Shown in pieces: positions 7,167-13,484 of a DNA stretch of 13,832 nt. The notes under the pieces were generated by a model, which saw only the letters and a program-made list of their open reading frames with translations, was not told the origin of the DNA and ran no database searches. The stretch is from Sulfurovum sp. (GTDB taxonomy: Bacteria > Campylobacterota > Campylobacteria > Campylobacterales > Sulfurovaceae), in NCBI GenBank assembly GCA_026984165.1, contig JALSSQ010000142.1, positions 1 to 13,832 on the forward strand, read 5' to 3'. The position numbers and the translations under genes are program-made. The stretch's first letter is position 1; each line of letters starts with the position of its first letter.

Positions 7167-7578
7167 TACTGTCCTTTGAAGTGATGATTTTACACTTAAA
7201 TGGCATTTTATGAATGGCAAGCGTTAATGCTTCTCTAGCAAGCGTCTCTTCAACACCAGCCATTTCAAAGATAATTCTTCCTGGTTTCACATTCATGACC
7301 CATCTATCAACAGCACCTTTACCTTTACCCATTCTTGTTTCAAGTGGTTTAGCTGTAAGAGGCTTATCAGGGAAAACTCTAATCCATGTTTTACCTGTTC
7401 TGTTGATTTTTCTAGTCATTGTGATACGTGCAGCTTCAATTTGACGTGAATCAATTCTTCCTGCTTCAACTGCTTTAATCGCAATGTCACCAAACTCAAT
7501 CTTGTTACCATTAAAAGATTTGCCGCGATTACGGCCTTTTTGTTGTTTTCTCCATTTGGTTCTTTTAGGCATTAACAT
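7153..7578 (-). CDS. rplP: 50S ribosomal protein L16
   Basis: A 141-residue protein. The start MLMPKRTKWRKQQKGRNRG aligns with the usual MLxPKRTKxRK start, and GAGGTG lies seven bases upstream, so I keep 7578 rather than the ATG two codons later. Other family blocks are AVEAGRIDSRQIEAARITMTR, WIRVFPDKPLTAKPLETRMGKGKG and the C-terminal half with EMAGVEETLAREAL. L16 helps shape the A-site tRNA pocket of the 50S subunit. Its last 14 bases overlap rpmC. Confidence 0.97.
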   Translation of the reverse strand: MLMPKRTKWRKQQKGRNRGKSFNGNKIEFGDIAIKAVEAGRIDSRQIEAARITMTRKINRTGKTWIRVFPDKPLTAKPLETRMGKGKGAVDRWVMNVKPGRIIFEMAGVEETLAREALTLAIHKMPFKCKIITSKDSNEIY

Positions 7579-7580
7579 CG

Positions 7581-8279
7581 TTATTCACCTCTCTTTTGAC
7601 GTGGTTTACGAGCAGATTTTTTCTCATCTGTTGACTCTTGTTGAATGCCCTTAGCAAGTACTTCACCTTTGAAAATCCATACTTTAATACCAATGATTCC
7701 ATAAGTAGTATGTGCCTCAGCAAAACCATAATCGATTTTGGCTCTAAGTGTATGCAATGGCACGCGACCTTCCAGGTACCACTCAGTTCTAGCCATTTCA
7801 GCACCACCGAGTCTTCCAGATACAGAAATTTTAATCCCTTTGGCACCTGATTTAAGTGCCCCTTGGATCACTTTTTTCATCGCACGTCTAAATGCTGTTC
7901 TTCTCTCTAGTTGGGTTGCAACATTCTCAGCAGCCAACTGACCTGAAGCTTGTGGACGTTTCTCTTCTTTGATATTGATCGCCACATCTTTGCCAAGCAT
8001 TTTGATAAGTGTCGCTTTAAGTTTTTCAATATCTGCACCCTTTTTACCGATAATGATACCAGGTCTAGCCGTGACAATATTGACTCTTAATTTTTTGACT
8101 GTCCTTTCAATGATGATGTTAGAAACACCTGCATAGAAAAGTTCTTTTTTAAGGAATTTTCTGATTTTATAATCTTCTGCAATAAAATCAGCTGTTCTTG
8201 CTTTTGCTGGAAACCATCTTGACTCCCAATTTCTATTGATTCCAAGTCTAAGACCTATAGGATTTACTTTTTGGCCCAT
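7581..8279 (-). CDS. rpsC: 30S ribosomal protein S3
   Basis: A 232-residue protein starting MGQKVNPIGLRLG. It has a KH domain with the RNA-binding loop GIIIGKKG at 74-81, and the C-terminal S3 domain with SGRLGGAEMARTEW and a GKVWIF-like stretch (GIIGIKVWIFKGE). The tail is short and basic. S3 lies at the mRNA entry site of the 30S subunit and contributes to helicase activity. The start overlaps the rplV stop in a TAATG junction. No anomaly was seen, in contrast to its neighbour rplV. Confidence 0.98.
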   Translation of the reverse strand: MGQKVNPIGLRLGINRNWESRWFPAKARTADFIAEDYKIRKFLKKELFYAGVSNIIIERTVKKLRVNIVTARPGIIIGKKGADIEKLKATLIKMLGKDVAINIKEEKRPQASGQLAAENVATQLERRTAFRRAMKKVIQGALKSGAKGIKISVSGRLGGAEMARTEWYLEGRVPLHTLRAKIDYGFAEAHTTYGIIGIKVWIFKGEVLAKGIQQESTDEKKSARKPRQKRGE

Positions 8280-8884
8280 TACGCGTCCTTTCCGTTTACG
8301 AAGTTTTTCGCATCAGCAATGGAATCTTTAAAGTCACCCTTAAACGAATACTTCTCTTCCATCACATCAATCTGTTCTTGTGTCATATTTGCAACATCTT
8401 CATATGTATAGATGCCTTCACTGTTTAACTTCTCTTGATATACTTTTCCGATACCAGCTATTTTAGTCAAATCATCGCCTTGAGTCTCAGCTTTTGCTGT
8501 GGCTTTTGGTGCTGCTTTTTTTGTCTCAGTTTTGGCTGCTTTTTTTGCTGGTGTTTCTGCTTCAGCAGATACCGTACCAACTTCTACCAAAATATGTGCT
8601 GTTGGTTTTATGATACGTGATGCTGTACCTCTGGCTCTTGGTCTCCATCTTTTCATTACCGCTGCTTTATCTACCCTACAAGAGGTAATCGTTACCTCTT
8701 CTGGTTCATAATCACCGTTGGCTACTGCAGATGCAATCACTTTAGAAATGATACCCGCCGCTTTGTTGGGCATAAACTCCAATGCTGCTAATGCAAGTTC
8801 AGCATTCATACCTTGCACTTCACGGGCAATAAGTCTAGCTTTTGTAGGGGAAACTCTTACAAATTTTAACAATGCTCTACTCAT
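8279..8884 (-). CDS. rplV: 50S ribosomal protein L22 with C-terminal helix-hairpin-helix-like extension
   Basis: A 201-residue protein, where L22 is usually about 110-140 residues. Residues 1-107 are ordinary L22 (MSRALLKFVRVSPTKARLIA, then CRVDKAAVMKRWRPRARGTASRI), which lines the peptide exit tunnel. Residues 108-136 are a linker rich in Ala, Lys, Thr and Glu. Residues 137-196 form a separate acidic domain beginning DDLTKIAGIGKVYQEKLNSEGI and ending near YSFKGDFKDSIADAKNFV. The pattern LxxIxGIG(x6)LxxxGI resembles the HhH domain seen, from my memory, at the C-terminus of some alphaproteobacterial L21 and NuoE proteins. There is no internal stop and rpsC is coupled directly after it, so the extension is part of the gene. 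Its role is unknown. Confidence 0.96.
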   Translation of the reverse strand: MSRALLKFVRVSPTKARLIAREVQGMNAELALAALEFMPNKAAGIISKVIASAVANGDYEPEEVTITSCRVDKAAVMKRWRPRARGTASRIIKPTAHILVEVGTVSAEAETPAKKAAKTETKKAAPKATAKAETQGDDLTKIAGIGKVYQEKLNSEGIYTYEDVANMTQEQIDVMEEKYSFKGDFKDSIADAKNFVNGKDA

Positions 8885-8885
8885 A

Positions 8886-9164
8886 TTAACCTACCTTCTT
8901 TTGAACAGAACCTTTATGGCCCTTAAATGTTCTAGTTGGTGCAAATTCACCTAGCTTGTAGCCTACATGGTTCTCTGTTATAAACACTGGTACAAACTGT
9001 CTGCCATTATGCACATTGATTGTCAAACCAATAAACTCAGGAAAAATCACAGATCTTCTTGACCAGGTTTTAATTGGTTTTTTATCTCCAGCCTCTTTTG
9101 CTGCCAATACTTTTTTCATTAGGTGACCATCAATGAATGGACCTTTTTTTGTCGATCTTGCCAT
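8886..9164 (-). CDS. rpsS: 30S ribosomal protein S19
   Basis: A 92-residue protein of standard length with MARSTKKGPFIDGHLMKKV at the start, the signature WSRRSVIFPEFIGLTINVHNGR, and the C-terminal LGEFAPTRTFKGH. S19 pairs with S13 in the 30S head near the A-site finger bridge. The rplB stop is eleven bases upstream and the rplV ATG begins one base after its stop. Confidence 0.97.
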   Translation of the reverse strand: MARSTKKGPFIDGHLMKKVLAAKEAGDKKPIKTWSRRSVIFPEFIGLTINVHNGRQFVPVFITENHVGYKLGEFAPTRTFKGHKGSVQKKVG

Positions 9165-9175
9165 ATCTTAGCCCC

Positions 9176-10003
9176 TTACTTTTTACGCTTAGAGATAATT
9201 AACTTATCACTAGCTTTTTTCTTACGTGTTTTGTAACCCTTCGTTGGCATACCCCATGGAGATACCGGATGACGACCTGAATTTGTTTTACCTTCACCAC
9301 CACCGTGTGGGTGATCGATAGGGTTCATAGCAGAACCACGTGTTTGTGGTCTGATACCAAGGTGTCTTGAACGGCCAGCTTTACCGATAACAATGTTAGA
9401 AAAGTCTTCATTTCCAACAGTGCCAATAGTTGCTAAACATTCACCAAGAATGTATCTCATTTCACCAGAAGGAAGTCTCAATGAAACGTACTTGCCATCT
9501 CTACCCATGATTTGTGCATAACCACCCGCCGAACGTGCGATTTGACCACCATGACCTGGGCTCATCTCAATATTGTGTACCAATGTACCTACAGGGATAT
9601 TCATCAATTTCATTGCATTACCAGTCTTAATATCAAGACCAGACTCTGCAGAGATGATTTTATCACCTACATTCAACCCTTTTGGTTGAAGAATGTATCT
9701 TCTGTCACCATCAACATATTTGACAAGACAAATTCTACAGTTTCTGTATGGATCGTATTCAACAGTTGCAACAGTACCTTCGATGTTAAATTTATCTCTT
9801 TTAAAATCGATGATTCTGTATAATTTTTTAGCACCCGCTTCTCTATGACGAGAAGTAATTCTACCGTTACTGTTTCTACCTGCAGATCTTGGAAGATTTT
9901 TAAGTAGAGCTCTAACACTTGCTTTAGCAGTGATATCACTACTGTCAAGATTAGTCATATAACGACGTGAAGGTGTGGTTGGTTTGTATGTTTTAATTGC
10001 CAT
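9176..10003 (-). CDS. rplB: 50S ribosomal protein L2
   Basis: A 275-residue protein, the usual L2 length. It shows the N-terminal MAIKTYKPTTPSRRYMT, GRNSNGRITSRHREAGAKK (42-60), the 23S rRNA-binding core with MSPGHGGQIARSAGGYAQI (147-165), and HPHGGGEG (231-238) with its conserved histidine near the peptidyl-transferase centre. The tail is basic. L2 is needed for subunit joining and peptidyl transfer. The flanking gaps are nine and eleven bases. Confidence 0.98.
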   Translation of the reverse strand: MAIKTYKPTTPSRRYMTNLDSSDITAKASVRALLKNLPRSAGRNSNGRITSRHREAGAKKLYRIIDFKRDKFNIEGTVATVEYDPYRNCRICLVKYVDGDRRYILQPKGLNVGDKIISAESGLDIKTGNAMKLMNIPVGTLVHNIEMSPGHGGQIARSAGGYAQIMGRDGKYVSLRLPSGEMRYILGECLATIGTVGNEDFSNIVIGKAGRSRHLGIRPQTRGSAMNPIDHPHGGGEGKTNSGRHPVSPWGMPTKGYKTRKKKASDKLIISKRKK

Positions 10004-10012
10004 CTTCTATCC

Positions 10013-10294
10013 TTATACCGCTAAGCTTTCGATTTTAGCATCTTCTGGAAGTTTCACGTAGAATTTTTTCGTGTCCACTCTTTTACCTTCGATACCTTTA
10101 AATCTTTTCACTTTACCGTTTACTCTCATTGAGTTCACTCTAAGTGGGTTAATGCCAAAGAATTCTTTAAATACTTCTTTTAGACCATTTTTAGTCATAC
10201 GAGGAGTAGTTTGAACTACAATAACACCATCTTCTTGAAGAGCCAAACTCTTCTCTGTGTACATAATTGCTTTGATATCTGTAATATCTGCCAT
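10013..10294 (-). CDS. rplW: 50S ribosomal protein L23
   Basis: A 93-residue protein with the L23 pattern: TDIKAIMYTEKS at the start, then KNGLKEVFKEFFGINPLRVNSMRVNGKVKRF, and a final strand KKFYVKLPEDAKIE. L23 sits at the tunnel exit and is the main docking site for trigger factor and the SRP protein Ffh. The ATG begins one base after the rplD stop. Confidence 0.96.
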   Translation of the reverse strand: MADITDIKAIMYTEKSLALQEDGVIVVQTTPRMTKNGLKEVFKEFFGINPLRVNSMRVNGKVKRFKGIEGKRVDTKKFYVKLPEDAKIESLAV

Positions 10295-10295
10295 A

Positions 10296-10886
10296 TTAAG
10301 CCTCTTTTGTCAATTTATCAAATACTGCTTTTTCAATCACCATTGAATGATATGCAGCAGCAAAGTAAGCATTAAGCTCATTTGGTTCTATAAGATATGC
10401 ATTTTGAAGATTTCTAAATGCTAAGAAAGTCTTATCATCTATCATCTCTTTTACGACAAGCACATCTCTTTGTCCAAGATCGTTTACAAATGCCATAGCA
10501 TCTTTTGTTTTACCTGACTCAACTGCAATATTATCAGCAACAAATAACTTTTCATTTGCAGCCATCTCAGCTATTGCGTGCATAAGTGCAAGTCTTTTTT
10601 GTTTTTTGTTTACTTTTTGGTCATAGTTTTTGTTTGTACTCGGACCAAATGCAACACCACCACCTACAAAAATAGGAGATCTGGTTGAACCCGCACGCGC
10701 TCGACCGCCACCTTTTTGAGCCCATGGTTTTTTACCACCACCGCTTACAGCTGATCTGTTTTTAGTTTGAGCAGTATTTGCTCTAAGTCCGGATGCATAT
10801 GCTTTACAATAAAGGTAAAGGTTATGTGGGTGCACTTCTAAAAACGCTGCTGGAAGGTCTGTTGTTTTAATTACTGTTGTTTTCAT
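10296..10886 (-). CDS. rplD: 50S ribosomal protein L4
   Basis: A 196-residue protein. The long RNA-binding loop KKPWAQKGGGRARAGSTRSP lies at 52-71, followed by FVGGGVAFGP; it reaches the exit tunnel in known structures. In Escherichia coli, L4 also represses its own S10 operon through the mRNA leader. Whether that happens here is unknown, but the operon does have a structured leader. The ATG overlaps the rplC stop as TAATG. Confidence 0.97.
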   Translation of the reverse strand: MKTTVIKTTDLPAAFLEVHPHNLYLYCKAYASGLRANTAQTKNRSAVSGGGKKPWAQKGGGRARAGSTRSPIFVGGGVAFGPSTNKNYDQKVNKKQKRLALMHAIAEMAANEKLFVADNIAVESGKTKDAMAFVNDLGQRDVLVVKEMIDDKTFLAFRNLQNAYLIEPNELNAYFAAAYHSMVIEKAVFDKLTKEA

Positions 10887-11467
10887 TATTTAACTATCCT
10901 TACCAATCCTCTAGCCCCATTGTGACCAGGAATTGAACCTTTTAATACTAAGATACCGTTTTCAGCATCAAATGAAATCACATCATTTTTTACTGTTGTC
11001 ATTTGATTACCATATTGACCAGGCATTTTTTTACCTTTTTGAACACGACCTGGCCATTCTGCATTACCGATTGAACCGATTCTTCTACCAAATCTATGTC
11101 CATGAGAACCAGGTCCTCCACCAAAGCCATGACGTTTCATACCACCCTGAAAACCTCTACCTTTGGTTTCCAAAGATGTTTTTACAAGTGTCGCTTCTGC
11201 AAGTGCAGCTGGACTCAAATCGCCAGTTTCAGTACCTTCAGCCACTTCTATGGTCATAAATTTGTTAAACTCTTTAGAAACACCATATTTTGTCTGCTGA
11301 CCTTCAATACTTTTATTAAGTTTTTTACTTGAGTTATACGCCACAAGTGCTTTTCCGTCTTCTCTTACCTCACAAACTTTCGTTTCAATGACTTTCAGAA
11401 GCGTTACTGGAACACTTGGTACATCAACAGTTCTGCTCATACCAATTTTTTCAATAATAAATTCCAT
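10886..11467 (-). CDS. rplC: 50S ribosomal protein L3
   Basis: A 193-residue protein, slightly shorter than the 209 of Escherichia coli. It shows TKGRGFQGGMKRHGFGGGPGSHGHRF (101-126) and GSIGNAEWPGRVQKGKKMPGQYGN (131-154), the loop that approaches the peptidyl-transferase centre. The glutamine methylated by PrmB in E. coli L3 (Gln150) aligns with Glu137 here, so that modification cannot occur at this position. The gap after rpsJ is nine bases, and the stop overlaps the rplD start. Confidence 0.97.
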   Translation of the reverse strand: MEFIIEKIGMSRTVDVPSVPVTLLKVIETKVCEVREDGKALVAYNSSKKLNKSIEGQQTKYGVSKEFNKFMTIEVAEGTETGDLSPAALAEATLVKTSLETKGRGFQGGMKRHGFGGGPGSHGHRFGRRIGSIGNAEWPGRVQKGKKMPGQYGNQMTTVKNDVISFDAENGILVLKGSIPGHNGARGLVRIVK

Positions 11468-11476
11468 TTTTTACTC

Positions 11477-11788
11477 CTACTTGTCCATTGATCTGATTTC
11501 AACTTCGATTTCTGGTGCTAAGTCTAACTTCATAAGTGAGTCTATAGTATCTGAAGTAGCCGAAACAATATCAATCATTCTTCCGTGTATTCTAATTTCA
11601 AATTGTTCACGAGAATCTTTGTTTACGTGCGGTGATTTAAGTACAGTATAACGTTTAATCTTAGTTGGCATTGGAATTGGCCCTCTAATCTCTGCACCTG
11701 TACGCTTAACTGCATCTACTATAGCAGCAACTGACCTGTCTAACACTCTATGATCATAAGCTTTAAGCTTCAATCTGATTTTTTCCAT
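11477..11788 (-). CDS. rpsJ: 30S ribosomal protein S10
   Basis: A 103-residue protein of exact family length. It begins MEKIRLKLKAYDHRVLDRSV, has VKRTGAEIRGPIPMPTKIKRYTVLKSPHVNKDSREQFE, and ends near the conserved LDLAPEIEVEIR. S10 (NusE) binds 16S rRNA and also acts with NusB and NusG in transcription antitermination. It is the first gene of the operon. AAGGG stands five bases before the ATG, and a promoter and structured leader lie just upstream. Confidence 0.98.
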   Translation of the reverse strand: MEKIRLKLKAYDHRVLDRSVAAIVDAVKRTGAEIRGPIPMPTKIKRYTVLKSPHVNKDSREQFEIRIHGRMIDIVSATSDTIDSLMKLDLAPEIEVEIRSMDK

Positions 11789-11872
11789 ATTTACCCTTTA
11801 AAGAACTCGTTAGCAAGGCAATGCCAAGGTGCCTAAACACAGGGGATTTAACCCTCTAACATAAATTTAGGA
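11789..11872 (-). promoter_or_regulatory. 5' leader of the S10 operon, possible three-helix junction
   Basis: The predicted leader of about 84 nt can fold into a closed junction. Helix 1 pairs GTTAG (11860-11856) with CTAAC (11813-11809). Helix 2 pairs AGGG (11855-11852) with CCCT (11844-11841). Helix 3 pairs AGGCA (11834-11830) with TGCCT (11820-11816). The rpsJ ribosome-binding site (11798-11794) lies just after helix 1. The layout suits feedback control by a ribosomal protein, but neither the fold nor the regulator has been tested. Confidence 0.45.
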
Positions 11873-11878
11873 ACGCGA

Positions 11879-11907
11879 ATTATACCCAAAGTTTTTAAAA
11901 GGTACAA
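11879..11907 (-). promoter_or_regulatory. Promoter of the S10-spc operon
   Basis: On the minus strand TTGTAC (11907-11902) and TATAAT (11884-11879) are separated by exactly 17 bp, a near-consensus sigma-70 promoter. The predicted start of transcription is near 11872. This is the only strong promoter I see for the ribosomal cluster. Confidence 0.85.
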
Positions 11908-11925
11908 TACTTTTAACACTAAAAC

Positions 11926-11934
11926 TGCTACAAT
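11926..11934 (+). promoter_or_regulatory. Extended -10 promoter of the ATPase gene
   Basis: TGCTACAAT on the plus strand is an extended -10 box, the same nine bases as in the Ig-like gene promoter. No clear -35 box stands upstream. Transcription would begin near 11940-11942, at the first base of the 12-bp palindrome. It is back to back with the S10 promoter; the two -10 boxes are about 45 bp apart. Confidence 0.6.
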
Positions 11935-11940
11935 TTAAAA

Positions 11941-11969
11941 AAATATTTCCTTATAAAAAGGAAATATTT
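11941..11969. repeat. Perfect 12-bp inverted repeat at the ATPase 5' end
   Basis: AAATATTTCCTT (11941-11952) and AAGGAAATATTT (11958-11969) are perfect reverse complements around a five-base loop. In the mRNA the hairpin would stand at the extreme 5' end and would bury the AAGGA that serves the upstream TTG start. As DNA it could be an operator. Read on the minus strand it is followed by several T, so it could also work as a weak terminator. Confidence 0.75.
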
Positions 11970-11982
11970 GGGGTTATTTGCG

Positions 11983-13062
11983 ATGAATTTACTTGAACAT
12001 TATCAAAATCAACTACCAAGCAGCGAAAACTTCGTCCCAAGAAAATGCCAATTTCCCCATAAGGGAGACATCAATCTCTATGGGGTAAGAGGGGCAGGAA
12101 AAACGGCTATAGTATTAGACTATCTTTCTGGCATGAACAATGAAGAGGTACTTTATATCGATTTGGAAGACCCCAATCTTATTTTTAACACACTTGAAAC
12201 ACTTACCTTGCAACACTACATAGATAAAAATCAGATTAAAATGCTCGTACTTGACCATTATGAAGAGGGAATGCTTCCTTCTTTTCCCAACGTATTACGA
12301 CTCTGCATACTCACACGCCTACCCTTAGACGATAAAAACTTCATCCCTCTTGAACTGTTTCCTTTGGATTATGAAGAGTTCTTAGCCTTTGAAAGCTCTA
12401 CAGCACAAGGTAAAGGCTTTAACCACTTTTTACGTTCAGGTACACTGCCCTATCTTGCCCGTTCACAAAAGTCAAGTACCCATGCAATGAAACGCTTTTT
12501 TCAAAGTAGCTTTGATACACAAGAACAAAAACTCTTACTGCTTCTTGCTCAACACCATACCAAACATCTCACCACACACCAAATCTACACTTTTGCAAAA
12601 GAGAAATTTAAAGTCTCCAAAGACTGGCTTTATAAAACCATCAAACGCTTCACTGCCGAAAAACTCATCCTCTTTATAGATGATCGCTATCAAAAATCAG
12701 GCAAGAAGATGCTCCTTTTTGACTTTGCTTTTGCTAAATACCTGACACTAGGACAACCTTTTATCTTGCAGTTTGACACGATGGTAGCTCTAGCCCTTAT
12801 GAAGCATCATATTGGTGTACAAACACTAGGCATACATGGGTACATCACTAACAATAATACACTCATCATCCCTGCACCTTTTGAGAGCGAAGAGAGCTTA
12901 TGGGCTAAGTCACAAAAGAAGTTTAGTCTCTACAAAAAATATGGCATCAAAAAAGTAACCATCATTACCGTTGCAAACAATTATACCTACAGCATAGAAA
13001 AATTACACTTTGAAGCCCTCCCTTTTAATGAGTGGTCTGTCATCAATAGTGAAGAAGATTAG
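11983..13062 (+). CDS. P-loop ATPase resembling AAA_14/DUF4143 proteins
   Basis: Read from the ATG at 11983 the protein has 359 residues. A TTG at 11968 would add five residues and has AAGGA five bases upstream; the ATG has only GGGG nine bases upstream, so the start is uncertain. Walker A is GVRGAGKT (34-41) and a Walker B-like LVLDHYE lies at 88-94. FPLDYEEFLAF (126-136) and FLRSGTLPYLA (149-159) resemble the lid and GG-P region of AAA_14 ATPases. Residues about 180-235 look like a winged helix, and the last 95 residues resemble a degenerate nuclease-like fold (KKFSLYKKYGIKKVTIITV). I recall a conserved unknown ATPase beside rpsJ in Helicobacter, so the linkage may be old. No substrate can be named. 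Confidence 0.85.
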   Translation: MNLLEHYQNQLPSSENFVPRKCQFPHKGDINLYGVRGAGKTAIVLDYLSGMNNEEVLYIDLEDPNLIFNTLETLTLQHYIDKNQIKMLVLDHYEEGMLPSFPNVLRLCILTRLPLDDKNFIPLELFPLDYEEFLAFESSTAQGKGFNHFLRSGTLPYLARSQKSSTHAMKRFFQSSFDTQEQKLLLLLAQHHTKHLTTHQIYTFAKEKFKVSKDWLYKTIKRFTAEKLILFIDDRYQKSGKKMLLFDFAFAKYLTLGQPFILQFDTMVALALMKHHIGVQTLGIHGYITNNNTLIIPAPFESEESLWAKSQKKFSLYKKYGIKKVTIITVANNYTYSIEKLHFEALPFNEWSVINSEED

Positions 13063-13087
13063 CCCCTACTATTAAGCTAGTTTTAGC

Positions 13088-13093
13088 TAAAAT
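13088..13093 (+). promoter_or_regulatory. -10 box of ffs
   Basis: TAAAAT lies seven bases before 13101, where the closing helix of the SRP RNA begins, so promoter and RNA 5' end agree. No convincing -35 box is seen. Confidence 0.6.
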
Positions 13094-13100
13094 TCTCTCG

Positions 13101-13203
13101 CCTCTTTTTAGACCTGTGCAACGGTGACTAAAGACAACGGGTCAGGATGGGAACATAGCAGCCCACCTTTTTTCACTGGGTGCCGCAGGTATCTGGAGAG
13201 AGG
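13101..13203 (+). ncRNA. ffs: Signal recognition particle RNA (4.5S type)
   Basis: The SRP54/Ffh-binding hairpin is complete: GGTCAGG, ATG, the GGAA tetraloop, CAT, AGCAGCC (13139-13163). The later GGGTGCCGCAGG is also typical. The ends pair: CCTCTTTTTAGA (13101-13112) with TCTGGAGAGAGG (13192-13203), followed by CCTG with CAGG. This gives a single rod-shaped RNA of about 103 nt, the short bacterial form without an Alu domain. With Ffh it targets membrane proteins to SecYEG; secY is in the same window. The ends are inferred from the pairing. Confidence 0.93.
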
Positions 13204-13396
13204 TATTTATTATGGGACGCTTTTTGAGCAAAGCCCAAAAAACTACGTTGACACTATGTCAACTTCAGCAGTTGGCTCATACGACTTGTCGTATTTTGAG
13301 ATTGCAGACTTAATAATCTTCTAAAATTTATTTAAACTACTTTAGTCAAATAAATTAACAAATTAGCTTTGCTAATTTTTAAGAAGAGATAATGAT
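13204..13396. other. Hairpin-rich interval between ffs and tRNA-Ser
   Basis: No credible gene lies here. There are four short inverted repeats in a row: GTTGACA/TGTCAAC (13247-13263), ATACGAC/GTCGTAT (13279-13294), AATTTATTT/AAATAAATT (13325-13356) and AAATTAGC/GCTAATTT (13360-13378). GAG, CCAA and ACT at 13226-13244 can also pair with sequence at 13270-13278, enclosing the first hairpin. The stretch may be a structured RNA, the tail of the ffs transcript, or the remnant of a small mobile element. Confidence 0.5.
13360..13380 (+). terminator. Possible terminator upstream of tRNA-Ser
   Basis: An 8-bp stem AAATTAGC/GCTAATTT with a three-base TTT loop runs into five T in total. It is AT-rich and therefore weak. 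It could end the ffs transcript, but then tRNA-Ser would need its own promoter, and I do not see a convincing one in the 16 bases left. Confidence 0.4.
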
Positions 13397-13484
13397 TGAG
13401 AGGTGTCCGAGTGGTCGAAGGTGCAGACCTGGAACGTCTGTGTGGGGAAACTCACCGAGGGTTCGAATCCCTTCCTCTCAGCCA
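13397..13484 (+). tRNA. tRNA-Ser (anticodon GGA)
   Basis: An 88-nt type II tRNA with the CCA end encoded. The acceptor stem pairs TGAGAGG (13397-13403) with CCTCTCA, followed by discriminator G. The anticodon arm is CAGAC-CTGGAAC-GTCTG with anticodon GGA at 13431-13433, reading UCC/UCU. A long variable arm (about 13441-13458) and the T arm GAGGG-TTCGAAT-CCCTT follow. The long variable arm and the anticodon both identify serine. Confidence 0.95.

Noticed and set aside
9512..9823. 103-codon frame antisense to rplB
   Set aside because: It is a shadow of L2, with no ribosome-binding site or recognisable domain.
13212..13313. 33-codon plus-strand frame with AGAGG eight bases upstream
   Set aside because: The apparent ribosome-binding site is the paired 3' end of ffs, the frame spans two hairpins, and the translation looks like no protein I know.
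13124..13324. 66-codon plus-strand frame over the SRP RNA
   Set aside because: Its first 27 codons lie inside ffs, with the SRP54-binding hairpin in the middle, and no ribosome-binding site is present.
13388..13393. GATAAT as a promoter for tRNA-Ser
   Set aside because: It is three bases before the mature tRNA 5' end, so transcription would begin inside the tRNA.
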